59,764 nt of DNA from Pseudomonadota bacterium. GTDB lineage: Bacteria > Pseudomonadota > Gammaproteobacteria > Burkholderiales > Gallionellaceae. Of the stretch, positions 8,331 through 15,773 are shown piece after piece. The stretch is taken from positions 1 to 59,764 of the forward strand of contig JAPLQK010000086.1 in the NCBI GenBank assembly GCA_026399735.1, in the 5' to 3' direction. Below the pieces are notes generated by a model. The model did not search any database. It was not told where the DNA came from and saw only the letters and a list, made by a program, of their open reading frames with translations. Each line of letters begins with the position of its first letter. Position 1 is the first letter of the stretch. The translations under genes were made by a program, and so were the position numbers.

Positions 8331-9152
8331 ATGAAGGGGGAAGGGGGAAGAGGGAAGGGAGAAAAATCCTCAATTCTGGATTCTCAATCCTGTCTTCGAG
8401 TTGTAATCAGTGGTGCATCGGGCGGTTTGGGGTTGGCGCTCGCGCGCCATTATCTTGAGCGCGGTGCAATCGTCGCCGCTTTCGCGCGCCGTGCCACATT
8501 GTTGCAAGCCCTTGCGGCTGAGTTCCCCGGCCAGGTTCATTGTTACGCGCTGGACGTGCGCGATGCTGTTGCCTTGCAACAGGCGGCCGGTGATTTTGTC
8601 GGGCGGGTGGGTTTGCCTGATATCGTCATTGCAAACGCCGGGGTGAGCGTCGGCACATTGACCGAATATGCAGAGGATATCGATGCCTTTGAGCAGGTCA
8701 TCGATATCAATGTGCTCGGGATGGTGAAAACCTTTCAGCCGTTCGTGGCGCTGATGCGCAATGCGCGTCATGGCACGCTGGTTGGCATCGCCAGTGTGGC
8801 GGGATTTCGCGGTCTGCCTGGCGCGGGTGCATATTCTGCCTCCAAAGCCGCTACGATTGCCTATCTGGAGTCTTTGCGCGTTGAATTATATGGCAGTGGC
8901 GTGAAGGTCGTCACGCTTTGCCCGGGCTACATCAGGACGCCGATGACTCAGATCAACCCTTATCCTATGCCGTTCATTCTGGAAGCGGACGAGGCCGCAC
9001 GGCGCATGGCGCGTGCGATTGCCCGAGAAACCGCTTATGCTGTGATTCCGTGGCAAATGGGCATAGCAGGCGCTGTGCTCAAGTCGTTGCCGCGCTGGCT
9101 GTATGATCGTCTGTTTGCCCGCGCACCGCATAAGCCGCGCGGTCTGCTCTGA
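8331..9152 (+). CDS. short-chain dehydrogenase/reductase (SDR)
   Basis: A classical SDR with the Rossmann motif SGASGGLGLALA, the NAG motif (ANAGVS), the catalytic serine in GIASVAG and YSASK. The C-terminal extension is hydrophobic and basic. The first in-frame ATG after dsbA is at 8331, inside a GGGGGAA-type purine tract. It would add a peculiar [12 protein letters not shown] tail before the SDR fold (RVVISGASGG). A longer frame opening at 8253 lies inside dsbA and is less likely. No SD is visible, so translation may depend on dsbA. The stop touches the rquA start, so the two are co-expressed. Substrate unknown. Confidence 0.85.
   Translation: MKGEGGRGKGEKSSILDSQSCLRVVISGASGGLGLALARHYLERGAIVAAFARRATLLQALAAEFPGQVHCYALDVRDAVALQQAAGDFVGRVGLPDIVIANAGVSVGTLTEYAEDIDAFEQVIDINVLGMVKTFQPFVALMRNARHGTLVGIASVAGFRGLPGAGAYSASKAATIAYLESLRVELYGSGVKVVTLCPGYIRTPMTQINPYPMPFILEADEAARRMARAIARETAYAVIPWQMGIAGAVLKSLPRWLYDRLFARAPHKPRGLL
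8336..8359 (+). repeat. purine-rich G-quadruplex-type tract
   Basis: Four G-runs (8336-8340, 8343-8347, 8352-8354, 8357-8359) with loops AA, AAGA and AA fit the G3+N1-7 quadruplex pattern on the coding strand. The tract lies directly after the SDR start codon. The same GGGGGAA unit recurs, on the other strand, at the ruvC start (48413-48442). Confidence 0.75.
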
Positions 9153-9155
9153 GTG

Positions 9156-9881
9156 ATGCGCTTTTATCGGAAGTTTACAAGAGGCGTGCCGGATTATCTG
9201 GCGCGCTATTACTGGTGGGCGTATCTGTGGCCACGGGGTATCTGGCTGTTCGACCACCAAACCATCATCAATGCCATCCTGTTCGGGCAATATGACAAGC
9301 TGCTGAACAAAACGCTGGCGCTGGTTGAGGCAGGCACCCATGCGAGGCTGCTGCAGCTGACCTGCGTGTATGGCAAACTGACGCCATCGCTGCTGAATGT
9401 TTGTGCGGGTCAGGTTCACTTGTGTGACGTGGCCGATGGGCAGTTGCAGCTGACAAGAGGCAAAACGCGCCAGGATGCAGCGCGCTGCCCGCTTGCACGA
9501 ATGAACGCAGAATGTATGGGTTACGTGAATGATGCTTTTGATCAGGTGATCGTATTCTTTTTGCTTCATGAAATGCCCGCCAGTGCGCGTGTGCATACCT
9601 ATGCCGAAATTGCCCGTGTGGTACGTGCGGGCGGCTCAGTACTGATTACCGAATACGCATCTGCTCCGGAACGGCATTTGTTATATCGGTTCGCGCCGTT
9701 TCGCTGGTTGTTCGGAAGTCTGGAGCCATTCTTGCCTGAATTCTGGCAGGAGGACGTTGTGGCAACACTGGGAGAGGCGTTGCTGAATAACGGCAAGGTA
9801 ATGGACGAAAATCCGCATATCGAATATGTCTTTGCCGGTTTTTATCGTGTGATGCGATTCAATATCAGCAGTCGAATCTGA
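9156..9881 (+). CDS. rquA: rhodoquinone biosynthesis methyltransferase-like protein RquA
   Basis: RquA converts ubiquinone to rhodoquinone, the low-potential quinone used for fumarate reduction under low oxygen. The 241 residues show the RquA-typical N-terminus (YLARYYWWAYLWPRG, then FDHQTIINAILFG) on a class I SAM-methyltransferase fold. The usual acidic GxGxG motif is replaced by QLTCVYGKLTP (about 67-77), the divergent motif I described for RquA. Later motifs include FDQVIVFFLLHEMP and GGSVLITEY. A GTG at 9153 abuts the SDR stop; the ATG at 9156 is equally possible. Family known: RquA; the physiological role here is inferred. Confidence 0.85.
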   Translation: MRFYRKFTRGVPDYLARYYWWAYLWPRGIWLFDHQTIINAILFGQYDKLLNKTLALVEAGTHARLLQLTCVYGKLTPSLLNVCAGQVHLCDVADGQLQLTRGKTRQDAARCPLARMNAECMGYVNDAFDQVIVFFLLHEMPASARVHTYAEIARVVRAGGSVLITEYASAPERHLLYRFAPFRWLFGSLEPFLPEFWQEDVVATLGEALLNNGKVMDENPHIEYVFAGFYRVMRFNISSRI

Positions 9882-9910
9882 CTGACGCTTGTCATTGGCT
9901 TGCAGCCGGC

Positions 9911-10017
9911 AAAAAAATGCCCCTGAACCGGTAAGGTCAGGGGCAAAGTTCTTAACTATTTGGGAGGAGTTAAGAGACCCATTCAGGGAGGGAAATGGGT
10001 GATAGCTTGCGCTAACT
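9911..10017 (-). ncRNA. candidate small RNA with two anti-Shine-Dalgarno hairpin loops
   Basis: Read on the minus strand, two stem-loops lie side by side. One has stem ACCCATT/AATGGGT (9977-10000) with loop TCCCTCCCTG. The other has stem CTTAACT/AGTTAAG (9951-9974) with loop CCTCCCAAAT. Both have perfect 7-bp stems and 10-base loops containing CCTCCC, the anti-SD sequence. Five bases later comes a 9-bp terminator hairpin TGCCCCTGA/TCAGGGGCA (9918-9945) followed by seven U (9917-9911). Upstream on the minus strand GGAACTT-N16-CCTGA (10051-10024) resembles a sigmaE promoter, giving a transcript of roughly 105-110 nt. The architecture resembles Neisseria NmsR/RcoF and alphaproteobacterial CcsR sRNAs, which block ribosome-binding sites. 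Confidence 0.7.
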
Positions 10018-10023
10018 GTAAAC

Positions 10024-10051
10024 TCAGGCAAGCATATTTAAAAAAAGTTCC
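10024..10051 (-). promoter_or_regulatory. sigmaE-like promoter of the sRNA candidate
   Basis: On the minus strand GGAACTT (10051-10045) matches the sigmaE -35 consensus, and CCTGA (10028-10024) resembles the TCTGA/TCAAA -10 at a 16-base spacing. It lies just upstream of the anti-SD hairpins. A sigma70 alternative in the surrounding A/T-rich stretch cannot be excluded. Confidence 0.45.
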
Positions 10052-10064
10052 AATTTTTTTAAAT
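10036..10064. repeat. 11-bp A/T-rich inverted repeat
   Basis: ATTTAAAAAAA (10036-10046) and TTTTTTTAAAT (10054-10064) are perfectly complementary around GTTCCAA. It surrounds the putative -35 region of the minus-strand sRNA, so it could be an operator or an UP-like element. Function not shown. Confidence 0.6.
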
Positions 10065-10226
10065 AACTGCGGACTTGACGAGCTGAATCAGTTTGTCGGG
10101 GAATTGCGCGGGGCGAACTTCGGTCGCTTTTCAACGCACGGGTCTCTCATTCGGGTCGAATGACGAACTTGCAGCCCGATAAATCGGCTAAAATACACGC
10201 ATTCCAATTTACTACAGGCCGCTATC

Positions 10227-10553
10227 ATGCGCTTCTTGTCATTATTGATTTTTGGTGGTTTTTCTCTTTCCGCATTCGCAGCTGGGCCTGTGCCAGCTAA
10301 TCTTGAGCCGCTGTCCCCTCCGCCTGCATTCACACCCGAATCTTCCGATGAGCCTGAAGTGACGATTGTTAAACAAACCGAATTGACCGTTGAAGAGTAT
10401 AAATCAGGCGGGCGAGTCTACATGATCAAGGTGACACCCAAAGTGGGGCCGCCTTACTATCTGGTGGATGACCGGGGCGATGGCAAATTTGCTCGCCAGG
10501 AAAGCCTGGATTCAGGATTTCGTCCGCCGCGCTGGATCATTCACAAGTTTTAA
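10227..10553 (+). CDS. DUF2782 family protein
   Basis: A 108-residue exported protein with a signal peptide (cleavage near AFAAG, about 18-20) and a DUF2782 domain (about 45-108) marked by YMIKVTPKVGPPYYLVDDRGDG and a C-terminal PPRWIIHKF. Function unknown. DUF2782 genes commonly precede thrB in beta- and gammaproteobacteria, as here with a 3-base gap, so the pair is probably an operon. Confidence 0.88.
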   Translation: MRFLSLLIFGGFSLSAFAAGPVPANLEPLSPPPAFTPESSDEPEVTIVKQTELTVEEYKSGGRVYMIKVTPKVGPPYYLVDDRGDGKFARQESLDSGFRPPRWIIHKF

Positions 10554-10556
10554 CAC

Positions 10557-11498
10557 ATGTCCGTTTATACTACCGTTTCTGAGGGCGAACTGACCGCCTG
10601 GTTGAAAGACTATTCGTTGGGTCAGTTGCTGGAGTTGCAGGGCATTGCTTCAGGTATCGAAAATACCAATTATTTCGTCACGACCAGCAATGGCCGTTTT
10701 GTGCTCACGCTGTTTGAAAAACTGGGTACTGATGAACTGCCGTTTTATCTGAATTTGATGGCGCATCTGGCGCGCCATGGCATTCCCTGTCCTGCTCCGA
10801 TGGCAAATCGCCACAATCAGTTTCTGGGCGTGCTGAACAACAAACCGGCCTGTATTGTTAGCCGCCTTGTCGGAAAATCTACTGTCGCGCCGAATGGCGC
10901 ACAGTGCGCGGCGATGGGCGCGATGCTAGGCCAGATGCACATTGCAGGCATGAGTTTTTCGCAGATCATGCCCAATCCCCGGGGTGCATCATGGCGTGCA
11001 GCAACTGCGCCGCAGGTGCTGCCCTTTGTGAGTGCCGAACAGGCTGTCTTGCTGGAGAGCGAAATTGCGCTGCATGCGCAACCGGCCAATTTAAATCTGC
11101 CGCAAGGCCTGATACACGCCGATTTATTCCGCGACAATGTGCTGCTGGAAGATGAACGCGTCGGCGGACTGATCGATTTCTATTTCGCCTGCACCGATGC
11201 GCTGTTGTATGACGTGGCAATCACTGTCAATGACTGGTGCATGAATATGGACGGCACAATCGATATGTTCCGGGCGCAGACATTTCTGCGTGCGTACCAT
11301 GCCGTGCGTCCGCTGCAGATGAATGAGTCCGACGCATGGCCGCTGATGTTGCGGCAGGCGGCGCTGCGCTTCTGGCTGTCGCGCCTGTTCGATAAATATC
11401 TGCCGCGCGATGGCGAGTTGATTCATGCGCATGACCCCGGCCACTTCGAGCGCGTTCTGAAAAATCACATTGCAGCTGCGCATGCCGTCTGGCTGTAA
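10557..11498 (+). CDS. thrB: homoserine kinase (aminoglycoside-phosphotransferase fold)
   Basis: Phosphorylates L-homoserine with ATP in threonine synthesis. The 313-residue protein belongs to the APH-like ThrB family, not the GHMP-type ThrB of E. coli. Visible are the catalytic loop LIHADLFRDNVLLE (HxD...N) and the metal-binding IDFYFA that follows. The N-terminal opening MSVYTTVSEGELTAWL and GIENTNYFV are typical of betaproteobacterial ThrB. Start ATG at 10557, 3 bases after DUF2782. Confidence 0.95.
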   Translation: MSVYTTVSEGELTAWLKDYSLGQLLELQGIASGIENTNYFVTTSNGRFVLTLFEKLGTDELPFYLNLMAHLARHGIPCPAPMANRHNQFLGVLNNKPACIVSRLVGKSTVAPNGAQCAAMGAMLGQMHIAGMSFSQIMPNPRGASWRAATAPQVLPFVSAEQAVLLESEIALHAQPANLNLPQGLIHADLFRDNVLLEDERVGGLIDFYFACTDALLYDVAITVNDWCMNMDGTIDMFRAQTFLRAYHAVRPLQMNESDAWPLMLRQAALRFWLSRLFDKYLPRDGELIHAHDPGHFERVLKNHIAAAHAVWL

Positions 11499-11555
11499 GT
11501 CAGGGTTGCCGTTCTTGAGTTTACGGCTGAAGGTTGAAACATTCATTAGGGAAAC

Positions 11556-12320
11556 ATGGAACCGCAACGTTTAGAAGCTAATCAAGGCTTGCAATGGATC
11601 AAAAAGGGCTATGCGCTATTCATGAAGGCGCCGTTGCTGTGGATTGTGCTGCTGGCGATCTGTTTCGTCGTTGCTGCCGGCGTGTCTGCCGTGCCGGTAA
11701 TCGGTGAGCAGCTGGTCAGCCTGTTGATGCCCGTCGTTGTGATCGGACTGATGTCCGGTTGCCGTTCGCTGGAGTCGGGCGATGAACTGGAATTGATGCA
11801 TCTGTTCAGCGGTTTTATGCGCCACACCTCGCATCTCATCACGCTGGGCGGCATTGCGCTGGTCAGTCAATATCTGATATTCGGCGCAATGATGATGGTC
11901 GGTGGCGCGACACTGGTGGGCATTCTGATGAGCAATCAGGCGCCCGCAGCGCCGGAAATTATTCAGCAGGCCATCGCGGGTGCCGGCGCATCGGTGATGG
12001 TTGGCATCGTATTGTTCAGCGTTTTACTGATGGCGATGCAGTTCGCCCCCATGCTGGTATTTTTTCGCAACGCACCTCCGATGCTCGCGATGAAACTCAG
12101 TCTGCGCGCTTTCACGCACAATGCAGGTGCGATGCTGGTTTATGGCATGGCGTTCATGTTGCTGGCAATACTGGCCAGCCTGCCGATGATGCTGGGCTGG
12201 CTGATACTGATGCCGATGGTGTTCACTTCGCTGTATGCCAGTTTTTGCGATATTTTTCCGGACGAAGTTGCCGGCGGCGCGGTTGAAGTCAATGAGCGCG
12301 ACGACCAGGCGCATTTCTGA
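11556..12320 (+). CDS. BPSS1780-family membrane protein
   Basis: A 254-residue integral membrane protein with about five or six hydrophobic helices (for example about 25-50, 55-70, 95-125, 145-165, 190-215). The N-terminal QGLQWIKKGYALFMKAPLLW is characteristic of the BPSS1780 family, which is widespread in betaproteobacteria and has no known function. It lies after thrB, separated by 57 bases. Confidence 0.8.
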   Translation: MEPQRLEANQGLQWIKKGYALFMKAPLLWIVLLAICFVVAAGVSAVPVIGEQLVSLLMPVVVIGLMSGCRSLESGDELELMHLFSGFMRHTSHLITLGGIALVSQYLIFGAMMMVGGATLVGILMSNQAPAAPEIIQQAIAGAGASVMVGIVLFSVLLMAMQFAPMLVFFRNAPPMLAMKLSLRAFTHNAGAMLVYGMAFMLLAILASLPMMLGWLILMPMVFTSLYASFCDIFPDEVAGGAVEVNERDDQAHF

Positions 12321-12411
12321 TTGTTTGTACCGCGAATGCTGTGGCCGCTGATCTGATTATCAGCTTATGCTAATATTGCGGTCATAGTTTAACCCTGGGC
12401 TGGAAAAAGTC

Positions 12412-12900
12412 ATGAAATTCGAGATTAGCGAGTCAGATCGCAAACGGGCGCAGCTGCCGCACAATTTGTTGATATCAGGACTGTTCGGCTTTAATTTATT
12501 GATGGCTCCGGCAGTCCTTGCGTTGAAGCTCGGCATGATAGGTTTGCTGATCCCATTGTTCAGCACAGGTGCGCTGATCATGTACCTTTACTTGCGCAGC
12601 AGACAGTCCACGATCTGGTTCGTCGATGCGCATTGGCGGCTGGCGTTCAGAAATAGCCGGTGGCTGATGAGGGGTTATGCGGTGACAGCTGTACTGGTAT
12701 TCGTTGCCTGGCTGGTCAGTCTCACCGCACATAATCCCAGTATGGGACATATCATCTGGACGGCGCTGACCCGCATCGCAATTTTGCCAACGCTGGCCGG
12801 GGTGATGATAACCGCGATCACAGAAGCCAGCGCGATCAGTCTGGCGACAAAACATGAGGTTCCTGACGAACTGGTGGCGAGCTTTCCGCCACCCGGCTGA
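12412..12900 (+). CDS. uncharacterised four-helix membrane protein
   Basis: Not recognised as a named family. The 162 residues contain about four hydrophobic segments (roughly 18-38, 40-62, 88-108, 115-140), basic loops, and a short soluble C-terminus ending in FPPPG. The N-terminus is hydrophilic (KFEISESDRKRAQ). The gene converges on the MEKHLA gene with only 7 bases between them and no terminator between. Confidence 0.6.
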   Translation: MKFEISESDRKRAQLPHNLLISGLFGFNLLMAPAVLALKLGMIGLLIPLFSTGALIMYLYLRSRQSTIWFVDAHWRLAFRNSRWLMRGYAVTAVLVFVAWLVSLTAHNPSMGHIIWTALTRIAILPTLAGVMITAITEASAISLATKHEVPDELVASFPPPG

Positions 12901-12907
12901 ATCAGGG

Positions 12908-13354
12908 TCACGCAATAAAAGTGGCGGCCTGACCGTGATAAACACCCGCCGCATCCAGCAGATTCCACACCGTCGCATTCGCAATCATGAAACGCCTGTT
13001 ACTGCTGCTGATGCGCATGCCAGAATAGTCGTCAATAAAACCGTGTTTTGTGACCCTTTCCAGCAATTTGGTCCGGGCTTCCTGCGCCAACGGTTCGGCT
13101 GAAAGACGGGAGGGCAGACGCACGAAATCGTCAAAAGTCATCTCGAAGCGCTGAAGCGCAGTACGGTTGCCGTAGAAAAACACCGGATCGACTTCTGTGC
13201 CGTGAGCCACGATGGCGTGCAGCGCATGCCACATCACCTCAGGATCGAAAGGCGCTGAATCGAGCAGCCGCTTGCCCGTCAATCGCTGGTAACTATCAAA
13301 AATCAGTTTGAGACGCGGATCTTGCAGTGCGGCATCAGGCGGAGCATTGCTCAT
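12908..13354 (-). CDS. MEKHLA-domain protein
   Basis: A 148-residue protein with a MEKHLA domain, the PAS-like fold first described in plant HD-ZIP III regulators and also present in bacteria. The diagnostic C-terminal stretch is SGMRISSSNRRFMIANATVWNLLD followed by YHGQAATF. The chosen ATG (13354) overlaps the uvrD stop as ATGA, so it is translationally coupled to uvrD. A longer in-frame opening at 13390 lies inside uvrD. The ligand or partner is unknown. Confidence 0.85.
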   Translation of the reverse strand: MSNAPPDAALQDPRLKLIFDSYQRLTGKRLLDSAPFDPEVMWHALHAIVAHGTEVDPVFFYGNRTALQRFEMTFDDFVRLPSRLSAEPLAQEARTKLLERVTKHGFIDDYSGMRISSSNRRFMIANATVWNLLDAAGVYHGQAATFIA

Positions 13355-15666
13355 AGTGCGGTGAGTTTTGCGTATTCGAGCGCCAGCCATTTGCTGCCCG
13401 CGTGTTTAAAATTAACCTGCACGCGGCCGTCGTTGCCGCTGCCTTCCGTGCCGGTAACGACCCCTTCGCCGAATTTCTGGTGGAACACACGCTGTCCAAT
13501 TCGCCATCCCGTGCCGCTCACGGAACGTTGCACGGGTGCGGTGGCAGCCGAGGATGCCGCAGGTGCCGCATAACCGAAAGAGGCAAACGGGTTGCGCGCA
13601 ACCTGTCGCGCCGACAGCCATTGCAGCAATTCATCCGGCAACTCTTTCAAAAAACTCGATGGTGCGCCGTAACTCACCTGCCCGTTCAGCATGCGTCTTT
13701 GCGCGAAACTCAGGTAAAGCCGGCGACGCGCGCGCGTGATCGCGACATACATCAGGCGGCGTTCTTCATCCAGTCCGCCGTCCACGCGCTGACTGTTCTG
13801 ATGCGGGAACAGTCCTTCCTCAAGGCCGGTGATAAACACGGCGTTGAACTCCAGGCCCTTGGCCGCATGCACTGTCATCAGATGCAGTGCGTCGTCCTGA
13901 TCGCCTGCCTGATGTTCGCCCGCTTCCAGAGAGGCGTGAGTCAGGAACGAGGTCAGGCTGTCATCCTCGTTTTCATGCACGAACAGTGTCGCCGCCGTCA
14001 CCAGCTCCTTCAGGTTTTCCAGTCGCTCTTCCGCCTCGCGCTTCTTTGCACCCGTCTCATTCTGGTAATGCGCGACAAGGCCGCTGTGTACCAGCACATG
14101 CTCCATGATTTCGGGAAGAGGCAGGTCATGCGTAGCACTGCGCAGCGATTCGATCAGTCCGACGAAACCGGATACCTTGCCGCCCGCACGGGCCGCTGCG
14201 TCCCACAGCGTGCCGCCCCGAGACGGTGGGGCGGAGCCCTCTGGTGCGGGAGGGGCGGCTTGGCGGCTATTCCCGCCATCGGCTGGCTGCGCCAGTAACG
14301 TGTCATAGCCGCCACTGTGCATTCTGGCCGCTTCCTGCACCTGTTCGATGCTGCGCGCACCGATGCCGCGCGTCGGAAAATTGATGATGCGCAGCAGCGC
14401 ATTGTCGTCGTCGGTGTTCTGCATCAGGCGCAAGTAAGCCAATGCATGCTTGATTTCCTGGCGCTCGAAAAAGCGCAGGCCGCCATACACGCGATAGGAT
14501 AATCCCGCCGACACCAGCGCGTGTTCCAGCACCCGCGACTGTGCGTTTGACCGGTAGAGCAGCGCCATTTCGGTCAGCTTCAGTCCTTCATGACTTAACT
14601 GTTTTATTTCATTGACAATAAAATTTGCTTCTTCCACGTCGGTCGGCGCTTCCATCACGCGGATCTTTTCTCCGCCGTGTTCCGACGTCCAGAGGTTCTT
14701 GCCCAGACGGTTGCGGTTGTTGGAAATCAGCGCGTTGGCAGCATCGAGAATATTGCCGTGCGAGCGATAGTTCTGCTCCAGCTTGATGACTGCTTCGACA
14801 TTGAAGTCGCGCAACAAATCTTTCATGTTGCCGACATTCGCACCGCGAAAAGCGTAGATGGATTGATCGTCATCGCCCACCGCAAATAGCGAATTGTGCT
14901 TGTGCCCGCAAGGGGTATGTCCGGGGGTGCCCGGCGCCTCCGGCTCCACCCTTCCGCCACCTGCCAGCAATTTAAGCCATTGATATTGCAGCGGATTGGT
15001 GTCCTGAAATTCATCCACCAGGATGTGTTTGAAGCGCTCCTGATAATGTTCGCGGATCGACGCGTTGCGCGACAGCAGTTCATAGCAGCGCAGCAGCAAT
15101 TCCGAGAAATCCACCACGCCTTCACGCTGACATTGCGCATCGTACTCGGCGTACACCTCCACTTTGCGACGCGTGTAGGGATCAAACGCTTCCACCTCAT
15201 GCGCGCGCAGCCCTTGCTCCTTGCTGCCGCTGATGAAGTTTTGCATCTCGCGCGGCGGATACTTTTCGTCGTCCACGTTCTGCGCTTTCATCACCCGCTT
15301 GATCGCGGAGAGTTGATCGCCGGAATCGAGAATCTGAAAGGTCTGCGGCAGATTCGCCTCGCGGTAATGCGCACGCAACAGCCGGTTACAAAGCCCGTGA
15401 AATGTGCCTATCCACATGCCGCGCGTGTTGATCGGCAGCATCGCAGACAGGCGCGTGACCATTTCCTTTGCAGCCTTGTTGGTGAAAGTCACCGCCAGTA
15501 TGCCGTGCGGGCTGACAGCACCTGTGCTGATCAGATAAGCGATGCGCGTGGTCAGCACACGCGTTTTGCCGCTGCCGGCACCGGCCAGAATCAGCGCGGA
15601 CTGGTGGGGCAGGGTGACGGCTTGCAGTTGCGGCGGGTTGAGGCCTGAAAGAAGTGTCGTATTCAT
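13351..15666 (-). CDS. uvrD: DNA helicase II (UvrD/PcrA) with two in-frame insertions
   Basis: SF1A 3'-5' helicase for mismatch and nucleotide-excision repair. It has Walker A LAGAGSGKTRV (about 28-38), DEFQDTN, GDDDQSIYAFRG, and the C-terminal TVHAAKGLEF and VAITRAR motifs. The 771 residues include two segments absent from typical UvrD. One, about 238-258, lies before GDDDQSIY (LAGGGRVEPEAPGTP...). The other, 455-485, is the 93-bp repeat shared with hrpA. The ATG at 15666 (MNTTLLSGLNPPQ) gives the usual UvrD start; a longer frame from 15714 is unlikely. The gene overlaps the MEKHLA gene by ATGA. Confidence 0.95.
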   Translation of the reverse strand: MNTTLLSGLNPPQLQAVTLPHQSALILAGAGSGKTRVLTTRIAYLISTGAVSPHGILAVTFTNKAAKEMVTRLSAMLPINTRGMWIGTFHGLCNRLLRAHYREANLPQTFQILDSGDQLSAIKRVMKAQNVDDEKYPPREMQNFISGSKEQGLRAHEVEAFDPYTRRKVEVYAEYDAQCQREGVVDFSELLLRCYELLSRNASIREHYQERFKHILVDEFQDTNPLQYQWLKLLAGGGRVEPEAPGTPGHTPCGHKHNSLFAVGDDDQSIYAFRGANVGNMKDLLRDFNVEAVIKLEQNYRSHGNILDAANALISNNRNRLGKNLWTSEHGGEKIRVMEAPTDVEEANFIVNEIKQLSHEGLKLTEMALLYRSNAQSRVLEHALVSAGLSYRVYGGLRFFERQEIKHALAYLRLMQNTDDDNALLRIINFPTRGIGARSIEQVQEAARMHSGGYDTLLAQPADGGNSRQAAPPAPEGSAPPSRGGTLWDAAARAGGKVSGFVGLIESLRSATHDLPLPEIMEHVLVHSGLVAHYQNETGAKKREAEERLENLKELVTAATLFVHENEDDSLTSFLTHASLEAGEHQAGDQDDALHLMTVHAAKGLEFNAVFITGLEEGLFPHQNSQRVDGGLDEERRLMYVAITRARRRLYLSFAQRRMLNGQVSYGAPSSFLKELPDELLQWLSARQVARNPFASFGYAAPAASSAATAPVQRSVSGTGWRIGQRVFHQKFGEGVVTGTEGSGNDGRVQVNFKHAGSKWLALEYAKLTAL
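14212..14304 (-). repeat. 93-bp in-frame palindromic repeat, copy 1 (inside uvrD)
   Basis: This 31-codon insert encodes residues 455-485 of UvrD, starting DTLLAQPADGG. It matches hrpA 40112-40204 at 74 of 93 bases with no gaps and in the same reading frame. Complementary 8-base arms GCCGCCCC/GGGGCGGC (14259-14252 and 14219-14212) form a stem, with an inner GGGC-TCC-GCCC hairpin. Four pairs of compensatory changes relative to the hrpA copy support the fold. Confidence 0.85.
14893..14965 (-). repeat. GC-rich second insertion in uvrD
   Basis: The minus-strand segment encodes GGRVEPEAPGTPGHTPCGHK, inserted between the LLAG helix and FAVGDDDQSIY. E. coli UvrD has only a few residues there. The DNA is GC-rich with several small inverted repeats (for example GGGTG...CACCC). 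It is not obviously related to the 93-bp repeat. Boundaries are approximate. Confidence 0.55.
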
Positions 15667-15722
15667 ACTTGAATTATCCCACAGCGGCGCACTGCATATC
15701 GAATCAAAAAGCATTCGTGGAT

Positions 15723-15751
15723 TTAGGATAAATCGCAGTTCGTCCTATAAT
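15723..15751 (+). promoter_or_regulatory. sigma70-type promoter of the SGNH hydrolase gene
   Basis: TATAAT (15746-15751) lies 17 bases after a weak -35 TTAGGA (15723-15728). It sits between the divergent uvrD and SGNH genes. This rules out an upstream in-frame ATG at 15750 as the translation start, since it lies in the -10. Confidence 0.6.
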
Positions 15752-15773
15752 GCCCAAATTGCAGAGGAAAACG

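Noticed and set aside
9951..10000. Plus-strand reading of the twin hairpins as a CsrB-like RNA with GGA loops
   Set aside because: The loops read GGGAGG on the plus strand, but the terminator's U-run and the promoter are on the minus strand, so the minus-strand anti-SD reading fits better.
9960..10163. 67-codon plus-strand frame
   Set aside because: It lies over the sRNA hairpins and an A/T-rich palindrome, and its product has no features of a real protein.
14896..15648. 250-codon plus-strand frame
   Set aside because: It is antisense to uvrD and has no supported features.
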